A DNA stretch of 64,000 bases from Luidia sarsii (taxonomy: Eukaryota; Echinodermata; Asteroidea; Paxillosida; Luidiidae), in assembly GCA_949987565.1 (NCBI GenBank), contig OX465102.1:27535370-27599369 (forward strand). The letters run 5' to 3'. The number at the start of each line of letters is the position of its first letter. Position 1 is the first letter of the stretch. The position numbers and the translations under genes are program-made. This document shows, in pieces, positions 1 through 12,800 of the stretch. Under the pieces are notes generated by a model. It was not told the origin of the DNA, did no database searches, and was given only the letters and a program-made list of their open reading frames with translations.

Positions 1-500
1 TCCTCCACAATCCTCCAGTCTAAATTTAATAACCTTCTTCAATCCTCCAACTGGAAAAATTTTCTTACTTGCCTCAATCCTCCATAGTCCTCCAACATAA
101 CCTGGAGGATTATGGAGGATTGAGGAAGGTCAGAAGGAGAGAATGGTAGGCTTTCGGAACTCTGTTTCTTCTTTATACAGTACCTCATAAATGACTCTGT
201 ATCACTGACATGTATTCTGCATAGACAGACAGCCCCTATCAGGATAAATAATGCCACAGGGGAACCAGCTAATTGTGTACAATTGTACACGTATGTATTA
301 CCATAATTACGTGACGTGGGTTCAACTTTGCCACCATGATACCGTGCACTTCTGCCCCACGTTACACACTCTGTTGTCTGTCTGTAGGTTATTTAATGCG
401 ACGTGTGATCTATTCGGTTTTCATCCAGCATTCTGTATACCTTAAGCAAAGTTGCTAACAGTCCTTGTTCATTTCTTTTCTTCCTCTCTTTCTCCGGCAG
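1..500 (+). other. Upstream intron end (partial)
   Basis: This non-coding stretch ends in a pyrimidine-rich acceptor at 474-500. It holds the hairpin at 72-125. The short open frames across it have no recognisable product. Confidence 0.7.
72..125. repeat. 23-bp inverted repeat (TCCTCCA-rich hairpin)
   Basis: Arms 72-94 and 103-125 are complementary with one mismatch around an 8-base loop. Further TCCTCCA units lie at about 1-50, so this is probably the end of a larger foldback repeat. Confidence 0.75.
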
Positions 501-3076
501 GCCACTCAGGTTGAGAGCAGGATACCAGCTGCTCGCCACCGCCGCTCCCTACTCCAAGCCCCGAAGTCCATCTCGGCCAAGCTCAAGTCCCCGGAGCTGC
601 AGCCTCTCAAGGTCTCGCCCACGTTGTCGACGGCCGGTGGCGGCCCCGCCACCACCGCCACCAGCTCCCCGCCGCCCAAGTCGAGCGTCCTGCGCAGCAA
701 GCACCTCCTGATCGGCCAGCGGGTGTGGACGGCGGACGGGAAGGTGGGCACGCTGCAGTTCAAGGGCAAGACCCACTTCTCGCAGGGCTGCCTGTGTGGC
801 ATCCGGCTGGACCAGCCGCAGGGCAAGAACGACGGCAGCGTGGACGGGATCCACTACTTCAAGTGCAGCCCCAACCATGGTATATTTGTCCACGCGTACA
901 GGGTGCAGGCTGTGAACTCGGCCGGCGAGGTCAGACCGTTAGAGCTGGCGCCCAACACGAGCGGGAAGCTTGGGGCATCGTCGTCGTCGTCGTCGTCGTC
1001 ATCGTCGCAGCAGCAGCAGCAGCAGCAGCAGGCGTCCGGCAAGGAGCCCAAAGCATCCAGCAGGATACCGGGGCTTGGAGGCAGCGGCAAGATCACCCGA
1101 CCCAAGTCTCTGCTGGTGAGTGAGGAGAAGACTTTTAAGCCCCCGGCCGCGAGAAAGAACGTCACTAAACGGGCCGACGTGCAGGCGCACGTAGGCCGGG
1201 CGGACTGTTTCTCCTCAGAGAAGGCCTCCAACAGCAGCAAGCTGTTTCAGAAGAAGAGAATCAGCCCAGCGGACTCGGGCATCACCGTCCCAGGCTGGAC
1301 CCATGACAAGGCGGCCCCGTCGAGCAGACTCCCGTCCATCCAGTCCAAATCGCCCGCTGGCTCCGGTGCCCGCGACGTCACCTTCACCGTAGCCCGTGAT
1401 CAGAGCCTCACGGGTAGGAAACCGTCGGCGGACCGGAGCCCCCCCTCCCGGAAGTCCACTCCCGAGCAGGCCAGTCCCCGGGCCCACAGGCCGTCTTGCG
1501 GGAGCCTCAAGAAGGGCCTCTCCTCAAAGCCCAGCCTCAATGACCTGACGCAGCTTGTCCAGCCAGAAGCCTCCGGACCGGAATCGGACAAGTCGCGCCA
1601 GAGACGAGAGCCTAGCCCCCGGTCCAAGCCCAACCTCAATGAAACCTTTGAGGTGGAGCATGGAAACTCACCGATTCTAGCGGAGAAGCTCCGCCAGAGA
1701 GACTCCCCCGCCAAAGACCTGAACAGGACCTACGAGAAGAAGGAGTCACCTCTCTTGTGGGACCCAGTGGATAAAATAGCCTGCTCGACACCCTTGTCAT
1801 CGGCGGACAACTCTTACTTTTGGGAGTCGGATGGCATCTCCCAGTCAGACGTGAAGGGAGCATTTGAGGCGGCCGAAGCGGAGGAGGACGATGATGTGGA
1901 ATATAACGAGTTCTGGGCTGTACCATCTACGCTAGACACGCCGACAGGCCGGCTAAGATTCGACCTGCTCACCCCGGAGGAGTTTGAGCAGGCCCTGAAA
2001 GACTGCAACATTCCCTTGGACAGTCCCCAGAACCCTTGTCCCCCACCCTTTGAGGAGCCTGAGCCAGAGCCGGAGCCAGAGCCGGAGCCAGAGCCCCTCC
2101 TGACGGACCACTGCAAGCCCAAAGTCCTGGCCTCCTTGACCGTGGTCGAAGATGAGTTGCTGGTAGGCTCTGATTCCACTCTGGAGAATATTCCCTCCTT
2201 CCTGGTGCCAGCCTGGAGCATGGAATCGGAAGCAGCCAGTGCAGAGGCCAATCTGCCAGAGCACGCAGGCACCATCAAGGAGCCCTCCCTAGAATCCACC
2301 GCTGAGGCCTACGAAGAAGCCGATGAGAACCGGGTGGTTGCAGCAGCAGCGGCTGCGGCAATTGCTGCAGCCAAATGGAGCACCGAGACCAGCGACATAA
2401 CCAACAACAATGCTGAGGGACTGGTCATTGATGGCGGTGTGGAACACCCCGAATCGGACTGTGCCCAGGCAGGCGAGGATAGAACTAAAGACACCCGTAC
2501 AATGAATGATGGAAGATCTCCCTTGAGCGCTCTGGATCCGACCTTGCCCGATGCTGTTGGGGAGAGGACATCTCCCAAGGACAGCACCCTGACCAGAGGT
2601 GACGACCAGTGCACATTGACGGACGACCTGAGCAGCATGTGGAAAGATTTGGTCTTGGAGGCGGAGGCAGACTTGAGCGGTGGAGCCTCCGTGGCCGCCG
2701 ACTCCTGCCAGATTGACCGAGGAGTTTCCCTGGCAGCAACTGAACCCTCGCCCTCACACGATGCAGCAGATGTCTCGTCACACGCGGCATCTCACCGGAG
2801 TGAGACCACGACTTTCACCGTCAGAGTGCAGTCAGAGCAGCTTGCGATTGACCAGAGCGCTGTGAGTGGAGAAACGTTCACCGAGCGCGGAGCAGGTGGC
2901 CCAGAAGAAGCAGCTAGTGGGCTGTCGGTCACCCTGAATATCCTGAGCAGCACCTTCGACACTGCCGCCAGTCCGGAGAAGGAGAGGAGTTCTGCCTCAG
3001 CGGGGAGCAGCGAGAGTGCTAGCACTGTCATCGCTGAGGGGTCCGCATCGCCGGGAAATTCCAGTCCAGACCTGAG

Positions 3077-3108
<32 letters not shown>

Positions 3109-3858
3109 AACAGCAGCAGCAGCCGGGGATCAAGGAGAGGTCTCCCTCGGCTGAGCTGGAGACAGTCACCCAGTGCGAAATGGCTGAGATGACCTCCCCC
3201 TCTTTCGACAAGAAGAAGTTTGGGCCGGAGGCGTTCCCCAGCAACGCTCAGCGCTCGCCGCAGTCGCCGCAGTCGCCACAGGGCGAGCTGCCCAAGGGGC
3301 AGAACGGCGACCAGTCCAAGTTGCCCCGCAAACGCATGTCCTACCTCCAGCAGCCCAAGTCCTTCAGCGCCAACCGCGAGGCCGAGCCACCGACAGCGCC
3401 GGCCAAGAGCAGCCAGGTGGCCTCGGCCAAGCTGAAGCTCTCCGCCATCAAGTCGGACATGTCGGTGCAGCAGGAGAGCAGCAAGATCAAGAAGGCGCCG
3501 CTGCAGGCCTCCTGGAAGTTCAACGGCAAGAATGCAGCAGCCAATACGGGCAAAGGCGCCAACAGCAGCAGCAGCGGCGGCGGCAGCGGCAGCGCCAACC
3601 CCAAGCAGAAGCCCGCCGACGGCAAAGACACCAAGCCCGGCGGCAAGCTGGTCGGGGTCAAGAGCAAGGTTGACACGGGCAGGAGGTCGGTGGACCTGAC
3701 CGGCACCAAGCCCCTGCTGGTGGGCAAGAAGTCCTCCGGGCAGACCAGCACCTCCTCCCTGGAGGTGGAGCCCAGCAGTCTGTCCTCGTCCAATCGGAGC
3801 ATGAAGTCCGACATGAGCGGCATTGGCCCAAGAGCCAGCAGCAGAAACAGCTCCATTG
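501..3858 (+). CDS. MTUS-like: Exon a (large): SxIP, CAP-Gly and disordered region
   Basis: A polypyrimidine tract and AG at 499-500 precede GCC ACT CAG in phase 0. The donor GTGAGT is at 3859, leaving phase 1. The exon is GC-rich and encodes residues 1-1119. It holds the CAP-Gly domain (about nt 705-914), both SRIP motifs (516-527 and 1059-1070), a Ser10/Gln8 run (about 975-1031), Glu-Pro repeats (about 2058-2097), an Ala-rich run (about 2338-2375) and His6-Gln9 (about 3078-3123). Several KPSLNDL/KPNLNETFEVE-like short repeats occur around 1525-1660. An in-frame ATG at 465 lies inside the acceptor tract, so it is probably not a start codon. If the intron were retained, the frame would end at TGA 3903-3905 after 15 extra residues. 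Confidence 0.9.
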
Positions 3859-6800
3859 GTGAGTTTGATTCAATTAAACCCCTCAACATCGGGTTGTTCA
3901 GCTGATGCAGGGGACTCCTGGGCTCAGTTTCATAGAGCCTCTTAAGCATGAAAATCTGCCAAGATGGAAAACTTTGTGTAAACAGGATTACATTTTACAA
4001 GCCACATTGCAATGTGATGTCAGCTGTTCTTAGCTGAGCATGAAACAGAAGAGACGATTTGTTTGGCGAGGTGATCATAATAATCATCACTTTTCGTGCT
4101 TGAGCAAAATTTTGGTTCTTAATGAGCTCTATGAAATTATCCCCTTGTGGGTAATGGGGGCCATGAGTATCTTTCCTCCACGCTGCTGTGTTTTAGGCTG
4201 CTTCCTCAGCATCTGACTATGATCTGTTCCTCTGACAGAAGAAAGGAAAGGATTATTTGCCAAAAAATAAGTAAGCGTGCACCTGCTGTATACACTCTGC
4301 ATGATTACATGTGCAATACACTACAGCATATGATTCATATTCATAAAAGCTTGCTCAGGCTACAGTAGTTGGTGATTAATTTGACAACTAATTGCAGAAC
4401 CAAATCGGTCTGCTAAATTCTGTCCCTGTATCCCCACTTTCATGGTTCCAAGTTCCAACCCCTGTCTACTTGTTCTGAAGTAACCAACTGCATAGGAAAT
4501 TAGGAATGTTGACAAGCCTTGTGCTTAAGGTTTTTTTTTTACTAGCCCTCCGGGCTAGTAAATTGAGTTTTTTGCTAGCCCGCAGCAAGTTTGACTAGCC
4601 CTGTAAAATTAATATCGAATTTAAAACAAGGTTATTAGGTCAAGTAAAACAAATTCTTAGTTTCTGTTTTCTCATCCCCGCCCTCATCATTTTTTGCCGC
4701 CACACCGCTGTCTACTTTTTACTAGTCCGCCGGGCTAGCAAAGTGGGTCATTTTACTAGGGCCCGTGGCTGTTTTTACTAGACAATGACCGCCGGGCTAG
4801 TGCTAAGGTTGAGCCCTGGTTGAACTTGAATCAAAATTTTGTTTGCAACCAGTAAAAAGGTACATATATAGAAATTTTGCATCTTTCTAATGCTCAGCAA
4901 GTAGCTATTTAGTTAGGAGAGTTTCATGAATATCGGCCAAGCATTATTATTGTGTATGTGTAAAGTGGTGTAAAGTCGCGTATAAAGTACAGTAGTACAA
5001 AATTGTACAGTAGTACAAAATTGTACATGCATGTTGCAAAAGTACAGAATTATTTACAGGGCCTGACATTTTGGTGGTATCACCAAATAATAATAAGGTC
5101 CCGTTTGGATGGAAATATTGGGCCCTTCAAACATGTGGAAATTTTTGAGTGCGATTGAAGTCGAAGCAGTTTGCTATATGTTTTTGTGTTATTTCATGAA
5201 TAATTCTGTGGTTAAACTTCAGCCACTGAATTGTTGAGAAAAAAATGGTTACAGACAAATTATTTTCTTTCTGCTGATGTTACTCACAAGCCACATGTTC
5301 CGTTGGCGTAGATGTAATGTACATACTGTACGCATGAAAAACATTCCTAATTTAATTGTACAGTCAGATCTGAGTGTAAGTTACACCAGCAGCGACATTC
5401 GATATCGCGGTTTCTGCACATGGGAGTTTACTGTGCATTTCAAGTGCGTACACATTCTCCATGTGTCTCCTATGTGATTGTGTCTACCTTGTTGGTTTAA
5501 ACTCCAGTGTCCTTCACCCTAGCACACTGTGACTTTTCCCCCTTATTGTGAGATTTGGCAGATGTGCAAGTAATGTACATAGTACAGTGTAACAACATGT
5601 AAAACTGAACATGATTGTACTGATAACCTACTTACAATACACTCAAATGTCACCTGCTTGTACAAACATGAACGCCCATGTACATGTACATTGCATAGGT
5701 GTTTGCAGTATAAAGTTGACTTAACATTACAATCCATGTAGGTAAGGTTTTCAGACTGTTGCCATTACAGAGTGAATGGGCTCAGAGCATCCTGACTGAA
5801 ACGCCATGTTTTTGCTCACTGCTCTTTTCAGAAGCACAACTCTTCTCAAAGATGGGTGCCTTCTCCATGTTTGACTACAAATGCGCTAGTTTATACTGGT
5901 GCTTGATTGTGAGACCGTGGTCAACTAGATTTAAAAGAACCTCTACAAATCATACTTAGACCTTCCTCAAAGACAGAATGCATCACCTTGCAACAGAATA
6001 GCCCCCGACAAAACATTAGGACAAAAAACATTCCTGCTAAAAGTTGGTGTGTTAAATTTATTGCAATGGCACTTTGCAATTCAACTGCCTTGAAGCAAAT
6101 CATATTAAACAAATTATTACTGGAGGGTCTGAAGTTTTGATACTTCACAGGACCTTTCACAGAGGCAGAAAAGTCTCTGTTTTGTGTCTAAGAACAACCT
6201 CAGTGGGCTCCTCTACAGTCTCACAATTATTTCTAAAGTACTCTACTTCCTTGTATATGTTTAAAATCATGTGAAACTGGAAATGAATGAATGAATGAAT
6301 GAATGGAAAGGCACTAAGGCAGAGATGTTACTGTCTTGATGCGTTTGATGAACGTTATCTTCTCTTCATCTCCTTCCTCCCTCCCTCTGCCCCAGGAGGC
6401 AACAAGCCAGCCAACAAGACGACCAAGTCACTGCGGCACACAGACCGGGACCGCAAGACCAGCACATCCACCGTCAACTCAGAGGGCTCCCAGCGGACCG
6501 AGTCCAGGGCCTCTCTCTCCTCCAGACTCAGTAGCTCCACCTCAGATGGTAAATTATACCCTCCCCGCCATCGTCCGCTATGTATAGCCCCTGTGATTTA
6601 CCCCTCTCCCTGCCTCTCCCCTCCTCCCCTCCCCCTCCCCTTAGGCCTCCTTCCAACTATTCAAGATTCCTCGTGCCTTGCCCCTCAGCTTTTTTTTGTG
6701 TGTGTGGTCAAATTAGCGGTCAAATAGGAATCTCACTGCCGGTCTGGCATATATCCCAGTACACATTAATGAGTAATTTGTAGTGAGGGTTGGGCGCCAA

Positions 6801-9800
6801 CCGGACTGCTACTCACTGTATAAACAGTGGAGTGGGATATGTCATTTGAAGTTGTGCATGCTCTGTCTGTCGAGAAAAGTGCTGTGTTCTCTTTATTCGA
6901 CATAACCATGAAAGACAAGCGATTCTTTTATCTACCGGTATTCCTTTTTTTATTTTGATGCCCACACCCTACTTGCATCACACAGTATACTATCAAATTA
7001 TCAATCATGGTACATGTACAGTACTTGTATAGTAGTATGTGTTTGAGATGTAAATAAACTAATATACGTATTCATGTACATGTACATTATTTTTCAGCTG
7101 ATAACTAAAACTAATGTGCATTCTCGACTGTGTTGGACTCGGAGCCATTGTTTTGAAGAAGAAATTCAAATAAGAAAATTTCATTCAATCGCAACTCAAC
7201 TGGGACCACTGTTCATGAAATTGAAGATGGCATGCATGCATTTTGTACAGTCATGGAAAATACGAAGAGCAAGGAAAAAAGGAAGTAGATGAAGTTGGTC
7301 ACAACCAACTAAAAGCTGAACAAGCATAATTATTGCTTCTTACTTCCTCCTAGTGAACATCCTAAAAATAGAAGCCAAACTAAACAGAAGTGAGCTGTAG
7401 TTGCATGGTCTATCTGCTTTCGCTCCACAGAAGATAGAAGGTGTCAGTTGACTCAAATCCTTGCCAATCAGACAGTTACTCTTTGGCATGACATTTATTG
7501 GGATGATTGGAGCCATTCAAGTTCAATCATCAGTGTCATGGATATTTATTTGGCAAACAAATCTGAATTCATATAGTGAACAGTTTCTCTTAATCTCGCC
7601 CTCCTAGCTTATGCTCTTTGTCAATGCACAACTTCTAATGGGGATGAAGAAGGGAGTGATATGGCTTTGCCAGGTGGGGATGTGCCAAGAAAACTTTGCC
7701 CTCTGTACTCACACTCACAGAACTGTCTTGATTTAAGTCACTGAGCAGAATATATTGTGACTAACATTCTTGTAATTGTATTCTGTCTGTTGTATGACTC
7801 ATGTACATGTTTATGTACTGTACATTGCAGCAATGCATGTGTATACATGTACATGTACATGTAATAATGTGCATGACAACAGGGCACATTACATGTTTAC
7901 ATCTACACGTTTATGTAGAGTCAGTACCGTATGGTACATTACAAAAATGCATACCCGGTATGTACATTACAACAACATGACCTACTCTACTGTACAATGT
8001 GCATGCCCTGTTAAGGGACATTCTTTCGATGGCCATATATGGGCAAAAAAAACCAAGCAGCTGCCAAAATTTTGCTTTCATTTTTGGTTCAAAAAGCATC
8101 ACCTCCCACAGTTTTCTTGTGGTCTGCTGTATTACAGGCACCTCTGTTGTAACACTTGATGCCTCTCTGCTTTTATTTTAATCAGATTCTCTCTCTCTCG
8201 AAGCTGCAGTTACATATGCTAGCTGGCAGACCGATACCATTTCCTTTCTGGATTCAGTCCAGGTTTTCAAAGTAGCATGTAGCCTTCTTTTTCTTTTCTT
8301 TTTCCTCCATCAAATTTCACTTTCACAATTTGTTCAGTTTTTCTTTCCCCTGCATATTGTTGATTTGGTTGGAGAAAGAAAAAAAGTGCTATTGATTTTA
8401 CGTTAACACAAGGCCCCTGTTTGTGTTCTCTCTGTTCTAACGCCACTTCCTTTGACCAACAGCTAAACATCACGCAAAGCGCCCTCACACTACTCATAGG
8501 AGTAAGTACCCCAAAGTGTGCAACTGAGGTCAAGGGCTGGTCTCTCGCTCTCGCTCTCACTCTCTCTCCTCCCCCACCAGCCTGGAGTTTCAGTTCTCTT
8601 GTCATTCGTCCTTGTTCATAAAGTGTCACTAACCTATCATGCATGGTATTGGTTGTTTTCTGGGGGAAGTCGGTGGCACTGTGTCTTCTAAATCACTGGA
8701 GGTTGTTCCTGGCTCATGGGAGACAGTGGAGTTTGCCCTAACACAGACATTAACTTTAAAACTTATTGGTATTCCAAGTACGGGGCCTAACGTTTCGATT
8801 CTTTGTATGGCCTTTCTCGTTCTGCCTTTGAGAAAAGCCCCACTTGGTTTCAAATATTTTTCTGTATTTCTTTTAGATTAAAAACTTGTTGAAACTTGAA
8901 AGGACTAAATCTTTGCCTTTGGTTAAGGCCTTGCTCGGGTTGATACATCAGACCTCTGAGGATCCTACATAATTTTTTTTTTTTAGATTTGAAAGCTCCG
9001 CATCTCCGGGCACAATCTTTCAGAATTGTCCAAATAGAAGGCAAAGGTTCATGCGGGAACGGACAGGCATTGTCAATTTCATGCCGAAGAAACACTACCT
9101 TTTTTTCACACATTCTTTCTGTTTTCATATTTTCTTTTGGTCACTTACATGTACATGTACAGTTAATTTGATGTACAGTATTATAGTATTGGCATTTCAT
9201 GTCAAGCTTTTGCGTTTTTCTCCACATTTTGTACATTTCCACCATTGCACTCAGTGTTTGTGCTGCCGTTTTGTTTCTTTTTAAATGTTTCTCTTTCAAA
9301 GTTCTCCAATTCTTCATTTATGTTTCTTATCATTCACGGCGTAATGCAGTTCCCTGTCATTGCAATCCACAGAAGCCATCAAATTCACCCACCCTTCTAA
9401 ACTTGCACTCAGCTAATTGAATTGGTTAGAGTTTATACCGGTTTCGGATTTCACAAGCATAGGGCCTAGGCCCTTTGGTGGACAACAGATGTGGAACTGA
9501 GGAGGCAGGAATCAGTCTGTTCCCAATGCGATGTTGTGTAATGGCTAGAATACCGACACCAGTCTCTTTTTTTAAGGCCTATTTTTTATTTTATTTTTTT
9601 AGTTTTGCATTTTGGCCCATTCCTATCCTTTCCTTCCACCAGGACTTTGCCAGACAGATGTTCCGATGTCTTTCCGACAACCCAGTTTAATATTTTGACA
9701 TCCCATGCACTACTTTTTATTTTATCCTCATTGATTTTCTGCAAAGGTGCTCCCCCAAATCCTTGCTATGCACAAAACGATTACTTTATGTTTCCAAAAG

Positions 9801-12800
9801 CTGTATAAAATCGTGTTCAAGGTAGAACAATTCCTGAAACCAATAAATGTATAGATGCACCAGCCGAATATGATATAATCCAATATATATGTATATAGAA
9901 TAAGTTAAATCTACAATAATCCAGGTGTATGATATCACCGGATAATGATTTTCTAGCAAGCAGCGGAAGGGAATACAATGTTTTAAAGAATATGAAAAAG
10001 TAGCATGACTGAACTAACAGACTTGAGATAGAGACATCTGGATTAAGGTACCAGCATTCATACCGCCTGAGCTACATGTAGGGTATCCAGCCCTTAGATG
10101 GCAGCCTTCCCAAATAGCCGACTATTTATCTTAGCTGGGGGGTTGTGCCAGTCAGAAGCATTCAACCATTAACTGTTTTATATCTCGCCCCATCTTCATT
10201 AAGATGAAGGCAAACATTAAACATGATATTATGAACCAATGTATAATGTAAGGTAATTGAGGAAGAAGCCAGATTAATGATATCAACCAAATAATGATAT
10301 CAGTCAATACATGCATGCATATCCCGAGTCCAATCCACAATTAGCCGTATTTATGATAATGGGCTGATCCTCAGCCCATCAGACAATCTAGACATGGACA
10401 CATCGATATCCTGAGACACAAAGAATGGCTACAACAGCTACGAGACCCAGCCTAGGTGCATGTTTCTCACAAAAGAATTAAAAAAAAAAAAAAAAAAACC
10501 TGTTGCAAACTGCTCACTAAAATGATCTTCAAACCATGAGATAAATCTCAAAAGTTAGAGGGCCTGAGGTTCCATTCCTAGCAGGACTTTTCGCAAAGCC
10601 TTTGAGAAAGGTCCTGCTAGGATGGATACCCCAGGCACTCTAAGATTTAAAAAGAAGAAGGTTGATGCTTTCAGTTAGACACATACAAACAAACAAACAC
10701 CCCATCTCTATCAGGAATTGCTGTCGCTTGATATGAATAACAAGTCCTTAATTAAAGAGGGAACTAGGGATGGTGTTAATCTTTGCCAGGAAATCCTGAT
10801 ACAGTAGTCTCAGAGCAGCCAGTCTATTTTTGATTTCATTCTTAATCAGGTCAGTTGGGTTTGCCAGTGTGACCAGATTTCTTTATTTTTGTTTTTTTTC
10901 CATCAATCATCATATAAGTTTCCCCCCTGATTTATCAATTCAGTCGAATTTAGAAATAAAACCCTAATAAGCCATACTAAAGATATTCCTTCCATCTCCA
11001 GAAAGCAAATATCATCATTTTAACGTCCTGCATGAGGAAAACTATTTTGCAATCGTCCTGTTTGATTTTTTTTGGTGATCTTCCCCTTTCGCCCTCTTTT
11101 TGCTCTGAAAGAGAAATTACTCACATCATTGCCCATTTTCAACCTATGTATTACTTTTGCCATATCCACATGCCGACTGCCTGCAAATTATTTATTTATT
11201 TTCGCTTACACATCAGTGGTGGCTTTCCCATTTTCGTTGGCCCATTTTTAATTTGGTTCCTCTCTCACACTCTCGGAAGTTGTGAAACTGACAATTTTGT
11301 GACATAGACGCTTTCATTGAGTGTTGCCGCCAGTGTGTAGACAGTGGCTCTCTTGTGAAGTCCTCGGCTCTGAAGTTGTGACTAGATTAGTGGGCTTGTT
11401 TTCTTTGTCTGTTTCTCTTTCAGGATAGTTGTGGAATTGTACCTGAATGTAAAACATTTTGTTTGAATTGGCCAGTGGCTTTGTGGCCAAACAATAGTTG
11501 GAATGCGCTTGGGCCAGTTGAAGACCATCCCTAACTGGCCCTTAGTGGCATTTTGACAAAAAAATTGCAGTCCCAGCAACAGTTTCTATAGTTGCATTGA
11601 ATCTTCCTCTTTTTCAATCGTAGTCTTGTGACTGCTGCAAAACCACTGAAACACCTCTCTCTGGAATTGAACCTCTGCTTATTTGGTTGTGCACAGTGTG
11701 GCATTATTTGTCATCTGTCCAAAAGTCAGAATGACAAGCAACCCAGTGCAAGATGTAGAAGGTGACACAAACTAGGTAGATTCAAATCTGGTGGCCCAGC
11801 TGACCAGTTTAAACAGTTGAAAAGATTTGAAGTTCTGCACTGGTACAGTATGCTTTGATAGATTATACATTAGAGTTTGGTATTTTTAGGTTCTGATAAA
11901 ACAAATTAGGGTTCTTTTTGGTGAGAAAGGTCCTGCTTGGATGACAATGTCTGGACTTGAACTGTTTTGAGGTTTTCACATTTTTTCCTTCACAAAAAAA
12001 GGAAGGAAATTTTAAAAAAGCCCCATTATAGATGTTTTTTTTATAACTTTGCCATGGTTTCTTCCATGTTTGAATTATTATTTTTTTTGTACAGAGGAGC
12101 AGTCCAGTTATCCGGCCCCAAGATCGCAGGGGTTCAGTTTCTCCAAGCCCGGTAGACCGGCTCCGACTTCGCAGGCCAAGACCAAGAGCCACCCTGCCAA
12201 GCACGGGGACTGGAACCAGACCAAGAATGACTCAGCGTTATCCAGTTCTCTGACCAATGGCGTGACAGTGGTAGATGCTGGTGAGCTCATTATTTTGATT
12301 TTATTTTTATTTCAAATGCCCACCTTCATGTATCATTTTGGTCTACATCTACTCAAGGAATGGGCACTTCCTATTGGGTCTTATTGAGGGGAGAACTGAG
12401 TAGAAACAGCTGCCTCACTTTTGCTCTGACTCAAGAAACTGGGTGACGGCACAAACCCAGCACAGTGAACAATGGAACTTGCCCCAAGCAGGCATTTGAA
12501 TTTTAAAGGGCTTCCAAAGCACCAGAAACTTGCATAGCTAAGCACAAGACCCCCTGGCCACTATAGATGAGAATTCAAGGCTTAGTTAGTTTTCTTGTAT
12601 ATCGACAACAACACCACATTCAAAACTGGCTTTAAGAAGGGCTGAAGTAGGTTAGCGCTGAAATGTTACAGTGCTGGAGACTCGATTTGCTGCAGATTTC
12701 CAGGGTGGATGCCAAGGATGCTGACAGCAGCTCCCACCTCAAACTCAAGGTGGCCACCACCAGCTACCTATGATACTTTGTGAAGCTCACAGTAGGCCTG

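Larger units (their letters stand above)
3859..6395 (+). other. Intron
   Basis: The intron is AT-rich. It holds the CTAGCCC-type repeat at 4515-4822, short TGTACA-rich patches (about 4995-5030 and 5570-5690) and a GAAT microsatellite at 6282-6305. I see no gene in it. Confidence 0.7.
6549..12094 (+). other. Intron
   Basis: This 5.5-kb non-coding stretch has TGTACATGTACA patches (about 7012-7085, 7800-7870, 9150-9170), a degenerate hairpin-repeat copy at about 8775-8840, a SINE fragment at 10019-10175 and a hairpin repeat at 10499-10654. A further degenerate copy lies near 11910-11945. I see no gene in it. Confidence 0.7.

Noticed and set aside
465..500. ATG at 465 as the start codon of the CAP-Gly gene
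   Set aside because: It lies in the polypyrimidine tract of a good acceptor (AG 499-500) and encodes an unrelated hydrophobic stretch. Exon a is better read as internal.
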